Source of the DNA: Taeniopygia guttata
Lineage: Eukaryota > Chordata > Aves > Passeriformes > Estrildidae
NCBI RefSeq assembly: GCF_048771995.1
Contig: NC_133050.1
Span: 7,860,501 to 7,924,500 of the forward strand
Length of the DNA: 64,000 nt
Direction: 5' to 3'
Positions 1 to 20,600 of this stretch are shown here, piece after piece. How positions within the stretch are numbered: position 1 is the first letter of the stretch; each line of letters starts with the position of its first letter. The translations under genes were made by a program, and so were the position numbers. The notes under the pieces are model-generated. The model did no database searches. It was given only the letters and a program-made list of their open reading frames with translations, and was not told where the DNA came from.

Positions 1-107
1 AGAAGGATTTGGGAAGGACTCCAGGCTTTGCCTCACTCCTGTTTGGGGCTGGAATTCGGGAATTCCGGGGGTGGAATTCCCGGAAAACGGGGCTGCTCCG
101 CTGGCAG

Positions 108-1036
108 GTACTGCACGGAGGGGAAGAGAACCTTCAGCAGCCGCCTGATCCTGGAGAAGCACATCCAGGTGCGGCACGGGATCAAGGTGACCGACCCCGC
201 CCGCAGCCAGGAGGTCGTCATCGCCCGCGGCCCCCCTGGGCCCGCCCAGGTGGGATTATCCCCAGTTCCCGCTTTTCCTGGGAATTTCGGGGGGTTGGGG
301 CAGGACTGGGGGGGTTTTATCCTGGAATTCTTACTGGGAACGCGCAAATCCCAGCTCTAAACTTCATCCAAGCGGGGAGGTTTTGGGTCCAGGACTGCCC
401 GGGTGGGATTATCTGGGAATTCCAGCGTTTGTGGCAGGATTGGAGATTCCTCATCCCAGAATTCCTTCTGGGAGCTGCCCCAGTTCCCAGGGAATTCCCA
501 GGCGGGGGTTCCCAGCCCGAGCCTTCCCGGAATTCCCGGATTTGCCTTCCCAGGCGCCGGGCCGCAAGCGGAAGCTGTCGTCGGACGAGTCGTGCAGCGA
601 GGAGCCCGACAGCACCACGCCGCCCGCCAAGAGCCCGCGGGCCCGCGCCCCGTTCCGCTGCCGCAAGTGCGGCTTCCAGGCCGGGAGCCGGGCGGAATTC
701 CAGGCGCACATCCCGCAGCACCGCACGGACGGGAATTCCCAGCAGTGCCGCGAGTGCGGCCTCTGCTTCACCTCCCAGGTCTCGCTCAGCCGCCACCGCT
801 TCATCTCCCACAAGAAGAAGAAGGGAGCCGAGCCCGAGGATTCCTCGGGGAGCGCTCCCCAAGGCAACGGCGGCGGGAATTCCGGGAATTCCGGCGGCGG
901 TGCCGGCACAGCCGAGGGGAAGCTGGAATGCAAAGTCTGCGGGAGGGGCTTCGAGACCCAGCTCACGCTCAAGACGCATTTCCGGACCCACGGGATGGCG
1001 TTCATCCGCGCCCGGCAGGGAGCCGAGGAGAACTGA
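108..1036 (+). CDS. ZNF687: ZNF687, last two coding exons (5' part lies outside the window)
   Basis: C-terminal end of the C2H2 zinc-finger nuclear protein ZNF687 (a ZMYND8/ZNF592-linked transcriptional regulator). Exon 108-249 follows a CAG acceptor and ends at a GT donor. It encodes [18 protein letters not shown], the end of a zinc finger. Exon 554-1036 continues in frame (AQ|APGRKRK) through the block [16 protein letters not shown], which is almost identical to the human protein as I recall it. Three C2H2 units follow: CRKC...H-H near 655-720, CREC...HRFISH near 750-810, and CKVC...HFRTH near 930-990. The protein ends [14 protein letters not shown] and stop, matching the mammalian C-terminus. 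The first of these three fingers seems degenerate in human ZNF687 (from memory) but keeps its Cys and His here. Identity is secure; only the tail of the gene is visible. Confidence 0.94.
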
Positions 1037-1205
1037 GCCCTCCCGGGAATCCCAGAGCCCCCGGCACAGCTCAGCATTCCCGGGAATCTCAGTGTTCCTG
1101 GAACTCCAGGATGAGAAGCGAGGAGAACTGAGCCTTCCTGGGAATCTCAGCATTCCTGGAGAACTGAGGAGAACTGAGCCTTCCTGGGAATCTCAGAATT
1201 CCTGG
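1022..1205 (+). repeat. tandem copies of the ZNF687 stop-codon edge in the 3'UTR
   Basis: The coding terminus GAGGAGAACTGAGCC is followed by two further copies near 1119 and 1164, each with the flanking 'cctgggaatctcag' text. The last codons and stop of ZNF687 are thus part of a short 3'UTR minisatellite. Confidence 0.8.
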
Positions 1206-2453
1206 AATTCCGGGATCGGCTCCAAGGCCAGGAATCGGCGCTGTGTACATAAAACACCCCCAGAGCCCTTCCCGGTGTCCAAGGGAAAGTTGGGAATTGG
1301 GATTGGGATGATCCCAAATCCCACCGGGAATCCCCTGGGAATGTTGGATTTTGGGGGAATTTGGGGTTTCCCAGGAATTCCCAGATCCGGACGGGGCAGG
1401 GGAAGCTTTTCCAGCAAAATCCACCTTTTTTTGTTATTATTTTTCGGGGTTTGTTTGTTTTTCCTGGATTTTTTCCCCTTTGGGAACGTTCCCGGTATGT
1501 TTTGGTGGGAAGGAGGCGATTCCAGAGCCCTGGAATTCCGGAGGTCCCCGGGAAGGACACTTGGACATGCAGCGGACATTCCCGAGGAGCAGGAGGAGGA
1601 AAAAGGCTGGAAAAAAGGAGAGAAAAGAAGGAAAAGAGATTTTTCCTTCGGCAAAGGAATAATGGCCCAAAAAAACCCAGGATTGGGAAGGGATCCGTCA
1701 GATCCTTTTCCTGAAGGAAAAGTGGGAAAACTGCTCCCAGATTCCAGGCTGAGGGTGAGGTCTGGGAGTTTTTCCAGCTCCTCCTTCTCCTCAGGATCCA
1801 GGACATTTCCTACTTCCAATCCCCCCCAAAAAAATCCTCTGGAAAAGCCCCTCTGGCACCGCTGTTCCCAGAATTCCTGGAAGAATTCCTGGGATTCCCT
1901 GTGGACAACCTTCCCCGTTCCCTGTAAAGCTGTATCATACACTAAACTCCACCAGTCCCACCAACTGCTGTGCTCATTCCGGGATGTGGTTTGGTTTTCC
2001 AGGGGGTTTTTTCCCGTTCTTTTGCGTTTTTCGGGACGGCAAAGTTGCTTTGGGGTTGATTTTTTTTTTTTTTTTTCCCCTGGGTTTTTATTCCTGGTTT
2101 TTCTGACTTTTTCCAAGCAGGAATGAGGTGTTCCCCTTTTCCCTGCAGGTGGATGGATGGAAAAAACTGGGAAAAATTATGTAGAATCGGCCATTCCCAA
2201 AAATCTTCCGGGCCGGGTGTAAATATAGAGAAGAAATTAAAGTTTCTACGAGATTTAGAAGGAAAAAAATTCCCAAAAAAACTATGGAAAAATGGCTTTG
2301 GACCCACGGTTTTCCAGCATTTCAGTGCCTTGAGCTGGATTTGGGGTGGAGGGAGGGAGGGGCCGGAATTTCGGGAATGTCTCTGCTGGGATTTTGGGGA
2401 CTTCGGGAATGTGCTGATGGAAAGCCGCGGGCTCGAGAGGCTCTCAGGAATTC

Positions 2454-2459
2454 TTTATT
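2454..2459 (-). terminator. AATAAA poly(A) signal, likely PI4KB
   Basis: This is TTTATT on the + strand, AATAAA on the - strand. It is the first canonical signal downstream of the PI4KB stop codon at 3659 and gives a 3'UTR of about 1.2 kb. Confidence 0.5.
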
Positions 2460-2476
2460 CTGTAGGAATCGACTCC

Positions 2477-2482
2477 ATTAAA
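2477..2482 (+). terminator. ATTAAA poly(A) signal, likely ZNF687
   Basis: ATTAAA on the + strand is followed by a G/T-rich stretch (agtggtttcaccctctgtg). It lies 18 bases beyond the opposite-strand AATAAA assigned to PI4KB, so the two genes would end in an overlapping tail-to-tail arrangement. Confidence 0.5.
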
Positions 2483-2791
2483 CTCCAGTGGTTTCACCCT
2501 CTGTGCCCGGCCTCGGCTCCTCCCGGGATTTTGCTTTTCCCAGGAAAAGCTCCCAGGAATGGGAATGGGGAGGGGGGGAGGGGCTGAGGGCTCCGGCTGC
2601 ATCCCCAAATTTTGGTCCTGCCCCCCAAAAAAGGGGCTTGGGAAGGGTCGGGGTCCCCCCTCTGTCCCCTCACGGTGTCCCCAGAGCCCCCTGCCCCCTC
2701 CCCGGGGGGTTGAACATCCAAATTTGGGTTGTTTTTTTTTTTTACACTAAAAATGGGGGGGAAAAAAAGAAAAAAAGAAAAAAAAAAGGGG

Positions 2792-2945
2792 GGACATTGA
2801 GGGGACACGGGGGGGGGGGCACAGGGACAGGGGGACACTGCGGGGACACTGAGGGGACATTGGGGGGACACAAAGGAGGGACACCGAGGGGACATTGTGG
2901 GGACATTGGGGACAAGGGGGGGACACTGGGGACACCCCACGTGTC
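2792..2945. repeat. GGGGACA/ACTG G-rich minisatellite
   Basis: Degenerate repeats of ggggacatt/ggggacactg with many runs of three or more G, so it is likely to form G-quadruplexes on the + strand. It lies in the PI4KB 3'UTR, where the transcript would be C-rich. Confidence 0.85.
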
Positions 2946-3658
2946 CCCACAGGCCAGGCCGGGGGAAGGGGGAGGGAAAATCCCAGGAAATTTTCCTTCC
3001 CTGGGAAGCTCCGGATCCTCCCCGATTTGGGATTTGGGGTCGGGACAAGGCCCCCAAACCACCCCCACCTCGTGTCCAACACTCCAGCCCGACATTCCCG
3101 GCAGGAATTCCCTGGGAAAGGGGGAGGGACAACAGGGGGACTCCCACCGGGAATTCCCCACCTGGAATTTTCACTCGGAATCCCGCCTGGGAATTCCGGC
3201 TGGGAATCTCACCTGGAATCCCCCCCCAGCCATCCCTGCGTGTCCCAGGAGAGGGAAGGACCCCCCGGGCCGGGAATTCCAGGAATTTCAGGCTTTTGGG
3301 ATTCCCAACCTTCAGGAGACACCTCCCCCCTCCCATCCCACACATTCCATGGGACTGGGGGGCAAATTCCAGGGAATTCCAAGCAGAGGGAAGGGGGAGC
3401 TGCCCCGCTCCCATCGGGATTTCCCTTCCCGCTCTTCCCGCCGCTTTTCCCGGCTTTTCCATGGAATTCTGTCCCATTTCTCCAGCAGAGTCCCAACCTC
3501 AGCCCCGAGGTTGCTTTCCGGGGAGGGAACAAAAACGGGAATTTCGGAATTCTCCCGTTTCCTCCTGGCAGCGGGGGGCGGGGGGGAAGGAAATTTTTTT
3601 GTTTGTTTTTTTTCCGGGAATTTTTTTCCATGTGGATTTTTGTTCTTCTCCTGGAATT

Positions 3659-14894
<11,236 letters not shown>

Positions 14895-16624
14895 GCTGGA
14901 GGAGGGGCGGCGCGGCTCAGAGCTGGAAAAACGGGAAAATTTGGATTAGGGAGCGGATTTGGGAAGGAATTCAAGAGGAGGACCAGTGGAGGGGCTGCGG
15001 GAATCAGTGATGGGGAAAAACGGGGAAAAACTGGGATTAGGGATGGGATTCAAGGGGAGAAACCCAGGATACACCTGAAGGGAAGATGGACATGAGTTTT
15101 CTTCCCTGTTAATTCAAGGATTTTTCCCTGTTAATTTCAGATTTTTCCTTGTTAATTTAAGGGTTTGCTCTATCCCTTCATTTTTCCAACTCACAAAGAA
15201 AGGAGGGAAAAAACTCTCAGGAATTCTCCCTAAATATTCCAAGTGAGTCAAACCTAGGTCACCTCCCAGATACCACTTCTCCTTTTTTTTTTTCCCTCTT
15301 CTTTTCCTCTTTTTTTTTTTCCCCCCACTTCTTCTCCAAGAAATCCCAGATGCCCAAATCCTGACCAAAGTCTGAGAGTTTGGCTGAGTTCTGTCATTCC
15401 CAGCACTCCAAATCCCACATTCCTGAGATTTTTGTGGCTCTTAGACCCCAAAAACCCCATGAGAACTGGAAAAAATCCCTGATGCTCCCATTTCTCAACA
15501 AACCCAAAAAAATGGGGGTGGAAATTCAGGATTCCACTCTTCCCCACACTTCCCATCCCAGTTTTTCCACATATCCCAGACTTTCCTCTTCTATCCCAAT
15601 CCCAAATCCCTACATGGCTCCAACCCAAAAATTCCAGGGATTCCCTCCCTTCCCAAGGTGTTTGGCTCATCCCAAAAACACGCATCCAAAGCTTTTCCCT
15701 CTTCCCAGAAATGCCACAGGATTCCAAAGCCTGGAGCAATCCCACAATCCTGGAATTCCCTCCTCCCGTGGATCACACTCCGTACAAAAATTCCCACTTT
15801 TTGAGGTTTTCCAAGTTTTTGCTTTTCCCAAAGGTTGGGAAATAAACTGGGAAAAGGCAGGGACAAAAAAAGCAGGGAAAAAAAGAAGCAGGTATCTACA
15901 TTCCCACCTGGATCCCAAGGGCAGCTCCTGGGCTGATCCAAGGATGGACCCTGAACTGTGGGATCATAAATTATCTGGGAAATCCGGAGCAGGGATCGCC
16001 CAGGAATTCGGGAGCAGAAATCACCCAGAATTTCAGGAGCAGGGATCATCCAGGAATTCCAGGAGGAATTCCAGGAGCAGAGCCCTGAAATCCCGTTCAG
16101 AATTCCAAGGAAGAAAGGGATCCAAGGGATTGTTTTCAGCAGATCCACGGTATCCACACCAGGAATGACTCCAAAACCTCAAAAACTCTTCCAGCACTGG
16201 GAAGAAAACAGCTGGAAAATCCCCTTTTCCACCCAGTTATTCCCTCCCGAGTTCCAGGGAAGCTGAGAGAATAAAAAGGGAAGGATTACACGTAATTATT
16301 TCTCATTATTCAACTTCCCACCAACTCCAAGCGAAGTTTTCAAGGGACAGCATTCCCGAGGAGACGAGTGACCCCCGCCAAGCCGAATTTTACGCAATCC
16401 GTGGGAATTCAGAGGGGATTTGGGGCAATTCCACATCTCCCGGAGGCACCGGACGGCCCCGGGAGGGAGCAGGGGGGGAGGAAGGGTTGGGAAATCACGG
16501 CCGGGGGAGGCCGGGGAAGGCCGGGGAAGGCGGGGGAAGGCGGTGGAAGGCCGGGGAAGGCCGGGGAAGGCCGGGGAAGGGGAACCGCGGCCGTTCCCCC
16601 ACAGGGAAGGACCGGGAGCGGTAC
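14895..16624 (-). other. PI4KB: PI4KB 5' intron
   Basis: Lies between the ATG exon and a probable 5'UTR exon whose donor (CTGCAG|GTACCG) is at 16624/16625. It contains poly-T/poly-C runs near 15280-15330 and a GGCCGGGGAA 10-mer array at 16497-16580. No other gene was recognised. Confidence 0.6.
16497..16580. repeat. GGCCGGGGAA tandem array
   Basis: About eight copies of a 10-bp unit immediately 3' of the PI4KB CpG island. Confidence 0.9.
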
Positions 16625-17115
16625 CTGCAGCAGCGACCCCATCCCGCGCGGCTCCGCTCGGCGAGCGCGGCCCTGCGGCCGCCGCGGGCGGCTCATCCCG
16701 GGCACCGGCGGCTGCGGCGGGGAAAGGCGGAAAAACGCCCCGAAATCACCCCCCAAAAAAAAAGAAAACCTCCGCCGGGGGAAAAGGCCACCCCCGTCCC
16801 GGCTGCTGCGCCACGAAGGCCGCGGAGGGAACCGGAGGAGGAGGAGGAGGAGGCGAGGCCGGACACGGAGCGGCCGCGGAACCAGCGGGCTGAGCGGGCG
16901 GAGAGGCCGCGGCGGGGCCGGGCTGAGCTCGGAGGAGCGGCGCGGAGCGGCGGAAGGGGCGGGCGGAGCGCGGCCAGAGCGGAGCGCGTCCGGCGGAGCC
17001 TCCCGGGCCCGGCGGAGCTCCGCAGGCCCGGCCCGGCGCCGCCTCACGGCGCTGAGGGGCGGCCCCGCCGCAGCGCCCCCTGCCGGCCCGGCGGCGCGCG
17101 GCGAGGGGCGGGCTC
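16600..17115 (-). promoter_or_regulatory. PI4KB: CpG-island promoter and 5'UTR exon of PI4KB
   Basis: Very CpG-dense sequence directly upstream of PI4KB. The probable untranslated first exon ends CTGCTGCAG|GTACCG with its donor at 16624/16625. It contains an upstream ATG (MGSLLQ) that is out of frame if spliced to the CAG before the main ATG. The transcription start cannot be placed from sequence alone. Confidence 0.65.
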
Positions 17116-17119
17116 TGCC

Positions 17120-17325
17120 GCGGGGCGTTGCCTGGGGGCGTGGCCTGTATGCTAATCTTGGTGTGTGGGCGTGGTTTGAGCGCTAATGTGGCGGTGGGCG
17201 TGGCCTGGCGTGGAATGGGGCGTGGTTTACAGTGCCAATGGGCGTGGTCTAAACCTCGCGTGTTGGAGAGGGCGTGGCCTCGTGGGGTATTTGCATATAT
17301 GGTAAAAGGGGCGTGGTCTCGGTAC
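17120..17325. promoter_or_regulatory. cluster of seven GGGCGTGG (KLF/Sp-type) boxes with octamer-like motifs
   Basis: GGGCGTGG recurs near 17137, 17166, 17197, 17218, 17239, 17269 and 17309. Between copies lie TATGCTAAT and ATTTGCAT octamer-like elements. The cluster sits between the PI4KB promoter and the RFX5 3' end. Spacing is irregular (20-40 bp), so it may be a decayed tandem repeat as well as a regulatory cluster. Confidence 0.55.
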
Positions 17326-17600
17326 GGGACAAGCCCAACGCGCCCCGCGGGTTCCGCGTTCACCAAAATCGGCGTTTTCGGGGAAAAATCGCCTCGGATG
17401 TCGCTGTCACCGCCCGGGGGGCTGGGATGGGGTGTCCCACCCTTGTCAGTGTCCTCTTCCACTGTGCCATGTCCCCTTCCCAGTTCCAGTGTCCCCTCCC
17501 AGTGCCCGCGTCCCCTTCCCAGTTCCAGTGTCCCCTCCCAGTGCCAATGTCCCCTTCCCACTCCCCGTGTCCCCTCCCACTGCCCACGCTCACAGACACG
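17307..17600 (+). repeat. inverted repeat flanking the RFX5 terminal exon, copy 1
   Basis: The text from ggggcgtggtctcggtacgg through cgcctcggatgtcgctgtc to cagtgtcctcttccactg reappears in reverse complement at 24393-24550 with few differences. A shared GGGACACTGGAACTGGGA minisatellite extends both copies (to about 17600 here). Confidence 0.9.
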
Positions 17601-17624
17601 ACAGTCACACTGCAGTGACTGGTT

Positions 17625-17630
17625 TTTACT
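17625..17630 (-). terminator. RFX5: possible AGTAAA poly(A) signal of RFX5
   Basis: TTTACT on the + strand, AGTAAA on the - strand, 6 bases past the RFX5 stop and followed by a G/T-rich stretch (tgtgactgtcgtgtctgtg). No AATAAA was seen before the PI4KB promoter. Weak assignment. Confidence 0.3.
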
Positions 17631-17635
17631 GGTTT

Positions 17636-20600
17636 TTACTGGTGTGGTGCAGGGGACCCCATCCCTGTGCCCGCCCTCGTGTGTGCTTCGTGGTGCCCGG
17701 AGCAGGGTTGTCCCTGTGTGTCCCCCATGGGCGACCCGGCCTGGCTGTGCCCCCGCTGTGCCACAGCCTCTGGTGCCACCCTGGCGCCCATCCTGCCGTC
17801 CCTGATGACGCTGACGCGGACAGGAGTGATGGGCCTGGCGGGCGCGGTGGCACTGCCAGGCCTGTCCCCAAGGGCACCGCTGCCACTGCCAGGCCTGTCC
17901 CCAAGGGTGGCGCTGCCCCTGGACGGGCAGTCCCTGACAGGGATGGCTGCGCTGCCACTGACTGGTGTGTCCATGACGGGGGGACTGCCAGGGATGTGCC
18001 TGTCCCCAAGGGTGGCGCTGCCCCTGGACGGGCAGTCCCTGATAGGGACAGTGGCACCGTCCCTTGATGGGTACTCCCTGACAGGGACAGTGCCACCGTC
18101 CCTCGATGGGCACTCCCTGACAGGGACGGTGGCACTGCCACCCACTGACCCGGCCCCAACAGGGAGCGTGGCACTGTCCCCAGATGGGCAGTCCCCGATG
18201 GGGACAGTGGCACCGTCCCTGGACGGGCAGTCCCTGACAGGGATGGTGGCACTGCCACAGGCCAGCGTGTCCCCGAGGGGGAGGATGGCGTGGGCAGGCA
18301 CCCTCGATTCCACGATGGCGGCGGTGACCCTAGGGATGGAGTCCCCAACGAGGACGGTGGCACTGACAAAGACGGGTGTGTCCACGATGGTGACGGTGCC
18401 CCTGGCCAGGCTGGCCTTGACGGGGACGGTGATGCTGCCCAGGATCCTCCTGTCCATCACAGTGCCGCTGAGCGTGACCAGCGCATCCACGATGGTGGCA
18501 GTGCCCCTGGACGGGCAGTCCCTGACGGGCACGGTGGCACTGCCGGCCACCGCGCTGTCCCCAGGGGTGCCGTAGGCCCAGAAGGGGCTGTCGCTGACGG
18601 GGACGGTGGCAGTGCCAGTGACACTGCTGGTGACGGGCGTGTCCACGATGGTGGCAGTACCCCTGGATAGGCTGTCCTTGACAGGGACGGTGGCACTGCC
18701 AGAGAGCAGCCTGTCCCCAGCAGTCCCACTGTCCCTGGAGGGGCAGTCCCTGCCAGGAGGGGTGCCACTGTCAGTGACCAGCCTGTCCCCAGCAGTGCCA
18801 CTGTCAGTAACCAGCTTGTCCCCAGCAGTGCCACTGACCGGCCTGTCCTCAACGGGCACGGTGGCAGTGCCACTGACTGGCCTGTCCCCAGCAGTGCCAC
18901 TGACCGGCCTGTCCCCAGCAGTGCCACTGACTGGCCTGTCCTCAACGGGCACGGTGGCAGTGCCCCTGGATGGGCTGTCCCTGGTGGGGACAGTGGCACT
19001 ACTCCTGCCCGGCCTGTCCCTAGTGTCAGGGGCCCTGGGGGACCTGTCCCTGGTGGGGACACTGCCAACAGCCCTGGGGGACCTGTCCCTGATGGGGACA
19101 GTGCCACTGGCCCTGGGGGACCTGTCCCTGGTGGGGACACTGCCAACAGCCCTGGGGGACCTGTCCCTGAAAGGGACGGTGGCACCATCCCTGACCAGCC
19201 TGACCCCGCTGCCACTGGCCCTGGCTGCGCTGTCCCTGATGGGGACACTGCCCCTGGCAGTGACCAGCCTGTCCCCAGTGGTGGCACTGCCCCTGCCAAG
19301 CCTGTCCCCTCTGCCACTGTCTCTGGGTGACCTGTCCCTGACGGGGACAGTGGCACTGCCCCTGCCCGGCCTGTCCCCAGAGGTGGCACTGCCCCTGGCT
19401 GCGCTGTCCCTGGTGGGGACACTGCCACTGCCCCTGCTCAGCCTGTCCCCAGTGCCACTGTCTCTGGGTGACCTGTCCCTAACAGGGACAGTGGCACTGC
19501 CCCTGCTCAGCCTGTCCCCAGTGGTGGCACTGCTCCTGGAGTGGCTGTCCCTGGCAGGGACGGTGGCACTGCCGGTCACCTCTCTGTCCCCAGTGCCACT
19601 GCCCCTGGGTGAGCTGTCCCTCCTGGGGACAGTGGCACTGCTGGAGACTGGCTTGTCCCTGGCAGGGACGGTGGCACTGCCCTTGACGGATCTGTCCCCA
19701 GGGGTGGCACTGCCCCTAGCTGTGCTGTCTCTGACGGGGACAGCAGCACTGTCCCTGCCTGGCCTGTCCCCAGCGGTGGCACTGCCCCTGCCCAGCGTGT
19801 CCCCAGTGGTGCCACTGGCTCTCGCTGACCTGTCCTTAACAGGGATGGTGGCACTGCCACCGTCTGAGCTGTCCCTGATGGGGACATTGCCACTGCCAGC
19901 AACTGGCCTGTCCCCAGTGGTGGCACTGCTCCTGCCTGGCCTGTCCCCGGTGGTGGCACTGCCCCTGGCTGCGCTGTCCCTGACAGGGACGGTGGCACTG
20001 CCCCTGCCCGGCCTGTCCCCAGCGGTGGCACTGCTCCTCACTGGCCTGTCCCCAACAGCAGTGGCCCTAGGTGACCTGTCCCTGGTGGGGACACTGCCAC
20101 TGCCCCTGCTCAGCCTGTCCCCAGTGCCACTGTCTCTGGGTGACCTGTCCCTAACAGGGACAGTGGCACTGCCCCTGCTCAGCCTGTCCCCAGTGGTGGC
20201 ACTGCTCCTGGAGTGGCTGTCCCTGGCAGGGACGGTGGCACTGCCGGTCACCGCTCTGTCCCCAGTGCCACTGTCCCTGGGTGAGCTGTCCCTCCTGGGG
20301 ACAGTGGCACTGCTGGAGACTGGCTTGTCCCTGGCAGGGACGGTGGCACTGCCCCTGACTGATCTGTCCCCAGGGGTGGCACTGCCCCTGGCCAGACTGT
20401 CCTTGACTGGTGCAGTGGCACGGCCACCAGCTGGGCTGTCCCTGACAGGGACAGTGGCACTCCTGGTGATCGGCCTGTCCCCAGTGGTGGCACTGGCCCG
20501 GGGTGAGCTGTCCTTGACAGGAATGGTGGCACTGCCACTGACTGGCTTGTCCTTGACAGGGACGGTGGCACTGCCGGTCACCGCTTTGTCCCCAGTGCCA

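Larger units (their letters stand above)
1037..2482 (+). other. ZNF687: ZNF687 3'UTR
   Basis: This non-coding stretch runs from the ZNF687 stop to the ATTAAA at 2477. It is rich in GGAATTCC words and homopurine runs, with poly-T near 2060-2078. I see no further gene. The 3' end is inferred from the poly(A) motif and has no transcript support. Confidence 0.6.
2460..3658 (-). other. PI4KB: PI4KB 3'UTR
   Basis: Untranslated stretch between the PI4KB stop and its AATAAA. It holds the GGGGACA array, homopurine/poly-A runs near 2755-2790, and many GGAATTCC words. No other gene was seen on either strand. Confidence 0.55.

Noticed and set aside
9-2126. Long + strand frame spanning ZNF687
   Set aside because: It reads the ZNF687 exons in a different frame (Arg/Pro-rich) and continues through the intron and 3'UTR. 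The true frame has zinc-finger cysteines and histidines and ends at 1036.
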